In this document: piece by piece, positions 9,671 through 18,872 of the stretch | Numbering within the stretch: position 1 is the stretch's first letter | Layout of the letters: each line of letters starts with the position of its first letter | From: Gracilaria vermiculophylla | Taxonomy: Eukaryota; Rhodophyta; Florideophyceae; Gracilariales; Gracilariaceae | Direction: 5' to 3' | NCBI GenBank assembly: GCA_019155205.2 | Contig: JAHNZQ020000181.1 | Coordinates: 1,828,871 to 1,892,870 of the forward strand | Length of the DNA: 64,000 nucleotides | Notes under the pieces: generated by a model | What the model was told of the DNA's origin: nothing | What the model saw: the letters and a program-made list of their open reading frames with translations, nothing else | Databases searched by the model: none | Translations under genes and position numbers: made by a program

Positions 9671-11953
9671 CTAAGTTGGGCTTCTAGCTTTCTGTCTATC
9701 GGGTTTCTTCCTTCGTTTTGGTTTAAATAACAGAACATCTTCTCCACGAACGAGAGCAGTGGGCTTTAAGACGAGGACTTCTGAATCCCTTTCTTCGGCA
9801 CATGTGGGTTGCTGGTTCTGGCTTGATGTAGCCAAGTCACTTGACCATGGCTTTCTAACTTCCGGGTCCGCAATTCCGAGATCAATAAGTATCTGTTGTG
9901 ATCGCTTCGCGTAGTCCATGTGGTTCGCAACTTGTTCTTCAGACAAGCATATATTTTCGACATGAGCAACACCCTCCCTATCCTTCACAGGTCTGGTTCC
10001 GGCAACCGAGCCCAAATTTGTTCCTCTATGATACAATTCCAGATACCAGTCACGTGGATTGTAGGCATTCACTAACCTTCCCGAGACAACAGACCGAACT
10101 TCACGCCAGGCCGCAGGGTCTGCTGTGCAAGGAGCACCAATGATATACGCGTCATGAACAATGCCAACGAGCTTGCGGCGTGCAAGCTCTTGCAAACAAC
10201 TAAATACAACTAAAGCACCCACCGAAAACCCCGCTAGCACGATAGGACGATTCCCGAACGAGCGTGAAGCAAGTTCTGCCGCAAGCATATATCCACATTC
10301 TCCTGCATGGGATATTGCTTTTGCCCATATGTTTCCAATCAAGGTCCGCAGGGCACCGATTATGGAAATTGGCAGGGCTACAGCGCCCACCAAAGCTGGC
10401 ACCACCATCATGGCACCATTTTGCGCCGCGATTGAAACGGTCATTCTCGCTATAAGTTTTTTGAGCGCATTACTCAGTTCTAGAAGGAGATGAGATTCCC
10501 ATCTCAGAGCGAATGTCTGTATCCCAATTTCTCCCAGAGCCGAAGTGGTAGAGTGAAACTGGTCAGCACACATTCCGGGATACGCACTGCTTTCAGCTGC
10601 GCTAAGTAGTCCAGGAATGAGGATTGCCATCGACAGAGATCTGGCTGTACTCTTCTGACGCTCGGCTGCGTGCTCCTCATTCTCACCCATTATCCATACG
10701 GGGGGTTCCATTCCAGGCGGTACAAAGGCAGTACGATATGAAACATTCACCGTGAGAGAGCCTGGCATCAGACGGAAACGCAGAACATACATTTTGTTCT
10801 CAGTAATTGTTACTGCTCCCGTAGTCCGTCTTCGTTTACCTCTGCCATTCCTATCGAGCCCACCCACATCCATGAACTGTTCTGGAAGCAACCACTTAAA
10901 CAATGGGCGTGTATCACCTCGCACAACTTCTTGGATTTGAACTCCAAACGCAATTCGCGCGGGAACAACCATATCAAATTCTTGCGAAGTAAGTATTTCC
11001 CAAACCAACAGCCCTCCGATGGCTTTTGATTCAGCAGATAATGGAATAAACGCTTCGTGAATATTCTCTGTGGGGGTTATACGCGCCGTGTCATATGCTT
11101 GGGATCCATTGTCATGTGAGGGTGTGCACGGCTCAAAAGAGAACTCTTCGACATCACCTGTGCGACTTTTCATAGCTGCAGCCCCAACTCCAGCGCCGGC
11201 TGCTCCAAAGAGACTTCCAACGGCAACAGCGCCACCACCGCCAAGAGCCGCCAAAGGGGCAGCTGCGCTGGCAAGACCAACGGTGCCGAGAGCAGGTAAC
11301 AGAGCAGGAGCAATCAATCCGCCGCTTATACCGAGGGCGATTCCTCCGAACAGACCTGCGGCACCAACCTTGAGCCATTTCATGTTTGACCTGCGACGCA
11401 TGTGCGCTTCGTCTTCTCCGACGGACTCTACGTTTTCCCCGTCCACAGTAGAGTTCTCCGCCAACGCAAACACTAGCTCAGCTAGTTGATGTTCTGCGGT
11501 AAACAGAATCCGAGGGGGCAAACTCAATGCCGAGATGTAGCGCATGACCGATTCCCTTGCCCGTGCATCGTAGACCGTGGAGTTTATGACATCTGCCTCG
11601 AGAACAGCAGCAATAAGAATGACGGCCTGAGACTGGCCGAAGGAGGAGGCGGTGAGATATGCATCCGCCACCTCTGCAGCACGTGGCACTGCGTTCTGAG
11701 ATGATGCAATTTCTAAGGCTTGCTCGATTAGGCCATCACGCGCGCCAATTGGCAGCGAGAACGCGTGAAGGGTTCTTGTAAGATAGGCTCGCAACCATTG
11801 TGGATCTGGCGCCAGAGACGCTGCACATGCAGCAAGAATGCCGGCAGCCGGAAGGTTTTGTCCCGTGCCAGCCGGCTCAAAGCTGAGATGTTGGCCTTGA
11901 AGAGAGGCGGTGGGTGACGGCTGTGAAGCGTCTGCACTTTTTGCACTGCTCAT
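9671..11953 (-). CDS. DUF726 alpha/beta-hydrolase-like membrane protein, TMCO4/Mil1-like
   Basis: 760 aa. The N-terminal third is helical and soluble. A long Gly/Ala-rich hydrophobic stretch (about residues 196-262, GAAGLFGGIALGISGGLIAP onward) forms the membrane hairpin typical of TMCO4 and yeast Mil1/YFL034W. A C2-like strand region follows, and the C-terminal DUF726 domain contains the nucleophile elbow GFSVG in VLAGFSVGALVVF. Downstream GAPCTADPAAWREVRSVVSGR and NAYNPRDWYL are DUF726 hallmarks. The last residues are strongly basic (KPKRRKKPDRQK). The yeast relative is linked to clathrin-adaptor trafficking and the animal one is uncharacterised, so the exact role is unknown. The ATG at 11953 is the first of the frame. 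It is head-to-head with DHQ-SDH. Confidence 0.85.
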   Translation of the reverse strand: MSSAKSADASQPSPTASLQGQHLSFEPAGTGQNLPAAGILAACAASLAPDPQWLRAYLTRTLHAFSLPIGARDGLIEQALEIASSQNAVPRAAEVADAYLTASSFGQSQAVILIAAVLEADVINSTVYDARARESVMRYISALSLPPRILFTAEHQLAELVFALAENSTVDGENVESVGEDEAHMRRRSNMKWLKVGAAGLFGGIALGISGGLIAPALLPALGTVGLASAAAPLAALGGGGAVAVGSLFGAAGAGVGAAAMKSRTGDVEEFSFEPCTPSHDNGSQAYDTARITPTENIHEAFIPLSAESKAIGGLLVWEILTSQEFDMVVPARIAFGVQIQEVVRGDTRPLFKWLLPEQFMDVGGLDRNGRGKRRRTTGAVTITENKMYVLRFRLMPGSLTVNVSYRTAFVPPGMEPPVWIMGENEEHAAERQKSTARSLSMAILIPGLLSAAESSAYPGMCADQFHSTTSALGEIGIQTFALRWESHLLLELSNALKKLIARMTVSIAAQNGAMMVVPALVGAVALPISIIGALRTLIGNIWAKAISHAGECGYMLAAELASRSFGNRPIVLAGFSVGALVVFSCLQELARRKLVGIVHDAYIIGAPCTADPAAWREVRSVVSGRLVNAYNPRDWYLELYHRGTNLGSVAGTRPVKDREGVAHVENICLSEEQVANHMDYAKRSQQILIDLGIADPEVRKPWSSDLATSSQNQQPTCAEERDSEVLVLKPTALVRGEDVLLFKPKRRKKPDRQKARSPT

Positions 11954-12739
11954 GAGGTAGACAAAAGCGCAGCAAAGAGAAGCAGCCAGCGGCGCATAGT
12001 ACGCTCCGTGGCGCTATGGCTCTGAGCTGACCGGGCCGTCGTTGGGGGTTGGAGTTGGGGGTTGATACGGTGGTTCTAACGAGCAAAAGCGGTATCTATA
12101 GGGTGAGAGCAACGGGAAGGAGATGGTGGCATAAGTTCATACTCAGGCCCTTCAACCACTCTGGGTGGCAACGGGAGTGAAAAAGGCGCTAAGAACCATT
12201 GCTGGACATCGGAAGCTTCGGGCCTTGAGGGTCAGGCTGTCGTTGCCAAATCGAGGGTCCCGCCCGGGCGGCAACTGGCAGCCGTGTGGGCAAGCGCCGC
12301 GCCCCAAGCCAAAACCACTCTTCGAGCGCATCCGATCCGGGTGTGCCTCGAGGTGCTGCATGGCGGAGGGTTTGCCGAGACAATCGTGGCATCGTGGTCG
12401 GGTGTCAAGCTTCATCCTCATCGTCGTGTTACCCGTGGCCACTGATGACAGAGCACGTTCATGAGAACTGGATTGCGGTCCATTCTTATTTATTGTCAAA
12501 AACCTCGTGTGCTGCAAATTTCCATGTGTGTCTGTGTACATAATGCAATTTCTCCTGGACCGGCGTAAGGGTCCGCTGCGATTTGGCACCTTGACGTACT
12601 CGAACACACTCGGAACGAACGGTCCACGCCAAAATTACCATCAAATTCCCAGTTATCATGACGCTCTTTTCGAGCTTGTAACCTGACATTCGTCTTTGTA
12701 GTGGATCAGCATTCCCGCCTTCTTATTACTACAACCAGC
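11954..12739. promoter_or_regulatory. Intergenic region between divergent TMCO4-like and DHQ-SDH genes
   Basis: 786 bp between the two start codons, presumed to hold both promoters. A 151-codon minus-strand frame lies here, but it lacks an ATG at its 5' end and reads as low-quality sequence, so no gene is called. Confidence 0.35.
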
Positions 12740-14493
12740 ATGAGCACCGCCTTTGTGAGCATAGCAGCACTGCCGTGCGCTCCGTCTAAACCGCTCCGTC
12801 GCACTCTGAGACGACGTGACGTACAATGGGAGTGCCGATTACGTCGCTCCGTAATGCCGCATTCTACCTCATTCTCGACCAAACGTCAATCCCCTCAGAC
12901 GAAAACCAGAATATGCACCAGTTTGACCGGCGCAACCGTCACTGAGCAGCTCAGACAAGTACGTTACCATTGAGTCTCTTCCTCGCTAGGGTCTCGGCTA
13001 ACATTGCCCACGATACCCTTCAGGCTCGAGAGGCCGAGCAAGCAGGAGCAGACCTCCTCGAAATTCGAATTGATTTGCTAGAGGAACGTCAGGCACAGCA
13101 ATGGGAGCGCATTTTGAAAGAGGCCCCTCTCCCCACCATCGTCACCAATCGCGCGGCATGGGAAGGGGGAAGGTGCCGCACTTCTGAAGTTCAAAGGCTG
13201 CAAACTCTCGTGCGTGCTGCGCAGCTGGGTGCCCAACACATTGATGTTGAACTCAAGGCTATTCCACTCTTTATGCAATACCTTAAGTCTAGCGGCTTGT
13301 TCTTGCCTTTGTCTTCCGCAAAGCTTATAATTTCTTACCATGACTTTAACCGCTCACTTACTTCTGAACAGATCGATCGTATTCTAAATGAAATGCATCA
13401 AGCCGGCGCTGATGTTTGCAAAATTGCCATGGCTGCTACTTCTGCCCTAGACAATTGCGTAGTATTCGACGCTTTACAAAGATCCTCATACACATCTATC
13501 ATTCTCGCGATGGGTGAAACAGGACAGCCGTCGAGAATTCTTGCTCCAAAGTATGGTTCGTATCTCACTTTTGCGTCCGTTGGGACTGGCGTGGAATCCG
13601 CTCCCGGACAAATACAAGCCAGCACTTTGAATGAAATGTATCGTTTTAATGAGATTCAGCCTTCGACTCCGGTGTACGGTGTCATTGGCAACCCGATCAG
13701 TCAATCAATGAGCCCCGCTTTACATAATGCCGCAATGACTGCGAGCGATATTAATGGCGTTTTCGTAGCCTTCAAAGTCGAAAGTCATTGTCCTGAATTC
13801 ATTCGCAACATGTGTGACCTCGGTGTCAACGGCTTCGCTGTAACAAAGCCTGGAAAGGAAGTTGCCATGGATGCAATGGATGATGTAGATGATGTGGCTC
13901 GAAAGATTGGGGCAATGAATACAGTTGTACGACAGATGGATGGAACTTTGAAGGGTTACAATACGGATTGGGCTGCCGCAATATCTGCTGTTGAGGATTA
14001 TTTGGATAACGGCATAAATGGGAAACGTGTCGTTTGCATCGGAGCGGGGGGCGCTGGAAGAGCGTTGGTGTTTGGGGCGCTTGAAAAGGGAGCATCAAAA
14101 GTAATTGTTGTGAATCGTACGAAGAGCAAAGCTGCTGGGTTGGTTCGCGACCTTGGTGCCAAGGCGGAAGCTATGTCTTTGGATGAATTCAACTCTGCCG
14201 TCACAAGTTATGATGTGTTGATGAATACTACAAGTGTAGGAATGTATCCTAATGTGAATGACTCTCCAATCAATTGCCAAAGGTTGACCAAGGGGGCTGT
14301 GGTATTTGATGCTGTTTATAATCCCCTAGAGACCAAACTGATGAAAGAAGCGAGAGCGCAGGGATGTGTCACAGTTTCTGGCCTTGAAATGTTCGTCCGA
14401 CAGGCTGCGGGACAATTCCAGTTGTGGTTCCCAAACGTCAATGTCCCTGTCGACGTCATGAGGAAAGTTGTCCTGGAAAAGCTTCGGGCATAA
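12740..14493 (+). CDS. Bifunctional 3-dehydroquinate dehydratase/shikimate dehydrogenase, plastid-targeted
   Basis: Catalyses steps 3 and 4 of the shikimate pathway (dehydroquinate to dehydroshikimate to shikimate) in the plastid. Exon 1 is 12740..12958 and exon 2 is 13024..14493; the 65-nt intron (GTACGT...TTCAG, phase 0) joins TEQLRQ to AREAEQAG and completes the first strand of the dehydratase. The product has 562 aa. Residues 1 to about 55 are a basic, Ser-rich transit peptide starting MSTAFVSIAAL. The type I dehydratase spans about 58-280 with the His of SYHDFN (about 179) and the Schiff-base Lys of VCKIAM (about 206). Shikimate dehydrogenase spans about 289-562: GNPISQSMSPALHN substrate loop, catalytic Lys about 351 in VTKPGKE, Asp about 388 in YNTDW, and the NADP motif GAGGAGRA with NRT. 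The residue before the catalytic Lys is Gly, where an aromatic or His is common. Confidence 0.96.
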
Positions 14494-15119
14494 GACTATC
14501 AGCCCGCACTAGTACAAGTGTCTCATCCTGTGACGATATCTTCGAAGTACTTTAATGTGCGTGGGTTGATAGAAAAAACAGATTTCTTTTGAAGGACGAT
14601 ACTGCTCTTGATCAAACCTTCTCTTTGATGCCTTTCTTTTATATCAGTCGTTTCTAACAGCAGATTAATCCGTATCCCTGGCGGGAAGGCTGCTGCATTG
14701 ATCTTCGCGTTTCCCTTACTGGGACACATGAATAGGGATCTTATCACGAAATTCTGTTCACGGGCTTCCAAGTTTCATTGTAGCTACCTACTGAATATCA
14801 TCCTATGTGTTAGCACGTGAACACAAACATATGGTTGTTACGCAAGAAATGATATGTATGTGGCTTACAAGATACGACAGTAACAAAACGGTGACAAAGA
14901 ATTGCGGGTTCCATTGACGTCCTTCTTTTGGCAAATGCACGCTGAGGGATTGTGTCAAGGAAGGAAAATGTTCTCTTCTCTAGCAAAATTGAGGCAAAGA
15001 TGTAGTCTGCCGGGGAGTTATATTCTTGTGAGCTCAGCTTGTGCTCGAAGGTGAGCACAAACTCTTGGTTCACGTTAATTGTAGTCAACGGCTCGCCGAC
15101 ACCCGTTTGCTTTCCAATG
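14494..15119. other. Intergenic, includes a possible out-of-frame continuation of the F-box gene
   Basis: About 625 bp between convergent genes. The part 14810..15119 is covered by an open minus-strand frame (14810..15175) that overlaps the end of the F-box coding region in another frame and has ordinary protein-like composition; see the finding. The part 14494..14809 holds nothing recognisable. Confidence 0.35.
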
Positions 15120-16691
15120 TCAATGGTCAAGATCGACACGTTCAAGCCATTGAAGAAGTTGTCGGCGAAGTCCATCGATGTCCACTTTCAAAAAACGTCG
15201 CTCGTATCTGAGAAGACTGTTTAGAGCTGTAATGATCCCTGGGCGAAGTTCCTTTCTTCTTTGGAATGGATACTGAGGAAAGCACAAATCCATATTGATG
15301 GTTTCCACATGCTCACAGTTTCTTTCCAAGTGATCAATGAATTTCGGGAGGTAATCTAAAAACAGACGATCATTTGCAACTGACGATGATACCAAGCCTG
15401 ATTTGCCTTGTCCTTTTGGATTTCGCAAGCAAAGCATTTTTAGATTCTTAAACCTTTTCAACAATCGTGGGACCGCTCTGGAGTTAGAGAAGGCCACGAA
15501 TTCTCGGGATATTTCCAATACATGTACAGAGTTGCGGGAGCTAAAAAGAGTGAGTAAACACTTGCTTAGCTTACTGAAGTTATCTTCATTCCCTAGCTCG
15601 AAGTCAGAACGAAGGTGACACAGAGTTGAGGTCACACGAGTGCGATAGCGCGCTCTCGTCTTTGTTCGCTGATCCGCTTCTAAGAATGTGTTAACCTCTG
15701 CAATGGAGGAAAGGTCAAGCCTAAGAACACCGACAGCGCTGTTGAATCGATGCAAGAAATCCGGAGGGTGCAAAAAATACTGCAAAGGTCGTGCAGCTGG
15801 TCCTTGTAGCTCGACGTGCAATTCTCGTTGTATGGTTTTCACTCTGTGCACAACCATGGACGAGACGTGATGAAGCCCTTCATTGTCAGACTCTAGTCGC
15901 TCGGCCAGCATGGAGCGAAATATGGGAAAGAAATGAGAACTCGGGGAGTCTCTGTGGGGCTTAACTAAGCATTTTGTCCAAGCGGATCTAGATCTGTCCC
16001 GCAGCAGGATTGAAGCTGTTTTGATACCACGCAAGTTATGGTCTTTGACATGACGGAAGACCTGGTTGAAAAGAACCGAACTGACTCCTTGAAAAGATGA
16101 ACTGAACACACGAACCTGTCCTGCGGCAAAGGCTTGTACGCAGTGTACTCGAGGCTTGATAATGTGCAGAGTCCGTATTGGAGAGAGGCCGAGAATCTGA
16201 CCGACTTGAAAAGTAATGGAACCATCATCGGTGAGCTGCAGTGAGCGAAGAGACGGAATGGCTGTCAAAATATGTAACACGAGATCTGATATTTCGGCCA
16301 TGGAAAACGGAGGAAGATGCAGCAGACGCAGTACAGCACTTGTATCAGCGATAACACTGCGAAAGAATCGCGGGTTTGCCACCGGAGAAAGATGTTGTTG
16401 GTGGTGTGAAGCATCAACCACCACTGGACGTTCTCGCGCGATGGCAAAGAGTGCGGCAAGTCGCTTGCAAGTGAATGCAAAGTAGGTCGCATCACGGTAG
16501 GAAGCGAGGGCACGGCCGCGTAAAACGGAACCGCTTGGTAGTAGCCTGCGGAAAATGTGCAGCAAGACGTCATCGTGTAAATCCAATAAACGATATCTAG
16601 ACTGGACTCGCGGCTCAATCGCCGAGAGCCAAAGTATACGCCTTCTCTTGAATGCTTGGGGCCAATGGAGTTCGCTTCGCAGACGACGCAT
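15120..16691 (-). CDS. F-box protein with leucine-rich C-terminal region
   Basis: 523 aa. An F-box is visible at about residues 35-80 (LLDLHDDVLLHIFRRLLPSG, then CKRLAALF), the Skp1-binding motif of SCF ubiquitin ligases. The rest is rich in regularly spaced Leu/Ile with LRR-like strands (SLRSLQL, IRTLHI, GVLRLDLSS, VHVLEIS, NLKMLCL), typical of the substrate-binding solenoid of F-box/LRR proteins. The start ATG at 16691 is the first of the frame. The reading frame closes at 15120, just after an overlapping frame begins that could continue the solenoid (14810..15175), so the 3' end may be affected by a one-base shift. The target is unknown. Confidence 0.75.
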   Translation of the reverse strand: MRRLRSELHWPQAFKRRRILWLSAIEPRVQSRYRLLDLHDDVLLHIFRRLLPSGSVLRGRALASYRDATYFAFTCKRLAALFAIARERPVVVDASHHQQHLSPVANPRFFRSVIADTSAVLRLLHLPPFSMAEISDLVLHILTAIPSLRSLQLTDDGSITFQVGQILGLSPIRTLHIIKPRVHCVQAFAAGQVRVFSSSFQGVSSVLFNQVFRHVKDHNLRGIKTASILLRDRSRSAWTKCLVKPHRDSPSSHFFPIFRSMLAERLESDNEGLHHVSSMVVHRVKTIQRELHVELQGPAARPLQYFLHPPDFLHRFNSAVGVLRLDLSSIAEVNTFLEADQRTKTRARYRTRVTSTLCHLRSDFELGNEDNFSKLSKCLLTLFSSRNSVHVLEISREFVAFSNSRAVPRLLKRFKNLKMLCLRNPKGQGKSGLVSSSVANDRLFLDYLPKFIDHLERNCEHVETINMDLCFPQYPFQRRKELRPGIITALNSLLRYERRFLKVDIDGLRRQLLQWLERVDLDH

Positions 16692-17339
16692 GGTAGAGAT
16701 TCAGAAGAGCCTGAGTCCGGGGGCGTGAACCCGGGCGGGGGCGTCTGGTAAAGGGTTACTGTATTTATGGTGTTCTGTACGGTGGCAGTTGTGACCAAGT
16801 CGTGGAAATTTGATGTTTAACTGACTGGTCGATTCCACGCACCGTACTGCGAAAGCTTTATCAGTGCTCGTCCTATGCTGTCTCCAGGAATGTAGTTGTA
16901 GAAGCATTGGGTTGTGATGAACAACAGTTGGGGTCACTGTCGGTGATGTCTCGAGCCAACGTCTGCACGGACCGATTTTGGTGCGCTGATGACCGTGCAA
17001 AACTGATGGAATTCAATCTGGGATATGCGATTTATTATTTCGTCGTCCCTGCATGCCAATGGAAGTGGAAAGTAACCTAAAAGTAACATCTCGTACCAAG
17101 GGTAGCTGTCGGTCTCGCAAAAGGTATTCTTTCGTTATCTTTTTCGTACGTGATTATTTCTGCGTGCACGGCGTTTTTGCCATGAAAGGGTTTCCTCCAC
17201 AAATGATTGCGGGTGCTTGATCACTTATGATCGTTTTCAGCTTGCGGTGTCGTACTTGGGCAGAGGAGCAGCTGCATGAGTTCTTCTGCCAATAATAGTG
17301 GTACTCGCGTCGACATTGGTTGCTGACCACATATATTGA

Positions 17340-17600
17340 TCTCCCCCGCGAAGATGCAGCAAACTCGTTTTCAACCATGCAGCTTATGGCTTTCGGTCGC
17401 TTTACCTTTCAGATGTGGTAGCTCGTATCGATACCATTTCCAAACTCCAGAATGCTATCGCTCGCTTTCCAGGAGCTTACGTATATCTCTCGGCCATTGG
17501 GATCGCAAAATACCTATGCCAACAAACACGCCACCGCAAGCTGACGAAGCTTGTCTTGTGGGCTGAGAAGCGTGTGAAACGTGAACCATTAATTAGTTAA
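17340..17600 (+). pseudogene. Coding-like orphan fragment, possible terminal exon
   Basis: Open for about 86 codons to TAA at 17600 with no ATG at its 5' end. The translation has the composition of a folded helical protein: CSKLVFNHAAYGFRSLYLSD, then VARIDTISKLQNAIARFPGA, then IAKYLCQQTRHRKLTKLVLW. The first part recalls the segment after the F-box in F-box proteins (a C-K-hydrophobic run followed by LY). A CTGAC at about 17322 followed by the first AG at about 17353 would make a suitable splice acceptor. No convincing upstream exon was found, so it may be the last exon of a small gene or a decayed F-box gene copy. Identity is uncertain. Confidence 0.3.
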
Positions 17601-17612
17601 GACGCCTTGGTT

Positions 17613-17681
17613 TTACGTGGATCATCGAGGGACGCGGACTGTCACCATGAAATCTGTTCATGAACAGTTTGATCCACGTAA
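17613..17681. repeat. Inverted repeat enclosing a perfect palindrome
   Basis: TTACGTGGATCA (17613..17624) is matched by its exact reverse complement TGATCCACGTAA (17670..17681), with 45 bp between. Inside lies a perfect 14-bp palindrome, CTGTTCATGAACAG (17654..17667). The pair sits just 3' of the orphan coding fragment. It could be a transcript hairpin, a terminator-like element, or a binding site; the sequence alone does not decide. Confidence 0.6.
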
Positions 17682-17874
17682 CACCTTTCGATTCGATATC
17701 GGGTCTTGACAAGTTTACCAGACTCATGGCAACACACTACCACCTCGGGGCTGTCATCAGTACAGCTGTGGAACGCGAAAAAGAGGCTTTGGTTTATTTA
17801 GTATAAGTGAAAGTTAAGCTGCACAAGACAAGATCCTTGCATGTGTGTGGTGTTTGATGCCTACGATCTTGAAT

Positions 17875-17898
17875 GTTTCAGTGCCAAAGCACTGAAAC
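17875..17898. repeat. Perfect 10-bp stem hairpin
   Basis: GTTTCAGTGC and GCACTGAAAC are exact reverse complements with a CAAA loop. There is no gene on it. Function unknown. Confidence 0.65.
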
Positions 17899-18872
17899 CA
17901 TCGGCTGGGGCAGAATATCAGTCTTTTTTGCGACAAGAGTGAAGGACTGTTTTGTTAGAAAACGGCCGTAGCTGGCGGCAGCCCGCATTGCGTGCTGGCG
18001 GCTCTCGGAGGAGCTTCGACCTCAAGTGAGATATGTAGACAGCCAGATGTTTGGAACACAGCAGAATGCTTGCAATCGCAGTGTCGACAGGCGGAGGGAA
18101 GCTCAACGCGGTGGAGAAGGCAGTCGACGCGGTGGCGAAGCAAGACGGGCGCAAATGCCAATAATGTATAAACGGGTGGTGGAAGAAACGAACTGTTCAT
18201 ACCGTGCTGTGGTGAGCAATGAAAATAGACTCGAGAGCACCGAATTCAAGACGGCCCATCTAGTTCCACACGGACGGGACTCAGGGCGGAAAGGGGACAA
18301 GTACTCACAGTGAATGAGCGGCGACATAGATGTAAGTCGCACTCATGGAAATCGCGTCAAGTTCCACACGTAAGAGGAGACACGATAGTCAAGGACCGTA
18401 CATTATATGTGAAGGATTGCAGCGTCGTGGACACCATGGGCGGTGGTTGCGGCGAAAAGACCTGCCACTCGCTGTCTGCACAGGGAAACACCAAGCTCGG
18501 GTCGAGCCATACCTCAACGAGCTTTGGTGGTCGACGCACCGCTCAAAACGGACAGAGCGTGTAATTGGTGTCAATTTGACTTGCACTGTCGTAGTTACAG
18601 TGCGACCGGCCCTCCGGCTCGGTCCGAACCCAGAGCATATTGGTCATTCCTTGCCATTTTGGTCAGAGCCTGACCCATTGTACCGATCGTCGGCGGCCGC
18701 CACCGCCAGCACCGCATAGTCGACTGACGTCGCTCGTCACCTACGCCACGGGAGCTTATCCCTGACTGCTGCTGCATCTGATTGCATCAAGATCTGCCAT
18801 CCCTACTGACCGCCGCACTCCTGGACGACCTACTGGGACTTATTTTCCGCGTCATTATCCACCTTTCCTGCC

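Larger units (their letters stand above)
16692..18872. other. Long intergenic stretch between F-box and AlaRS genes
   Basis: About 2.2 kb upstream of both genes. It contains a coding-like fragment (17340..17600) and two groups of inverted repeats (17613..17681 and 17875..17898), listed separately. The last 150 bases before the AlaRS ATG are rich in C and T. Other short frames (for example 18345..18719 plus) have no recognisable content. Confidence 0.35.

Noticed and set aside
12152..12607. 151-codon minus-strand frame between TMCO4-like and DHQ-SDH genes
   Set aside because: It begins with GTG, shows no family resemblance and lies in a promoter region.
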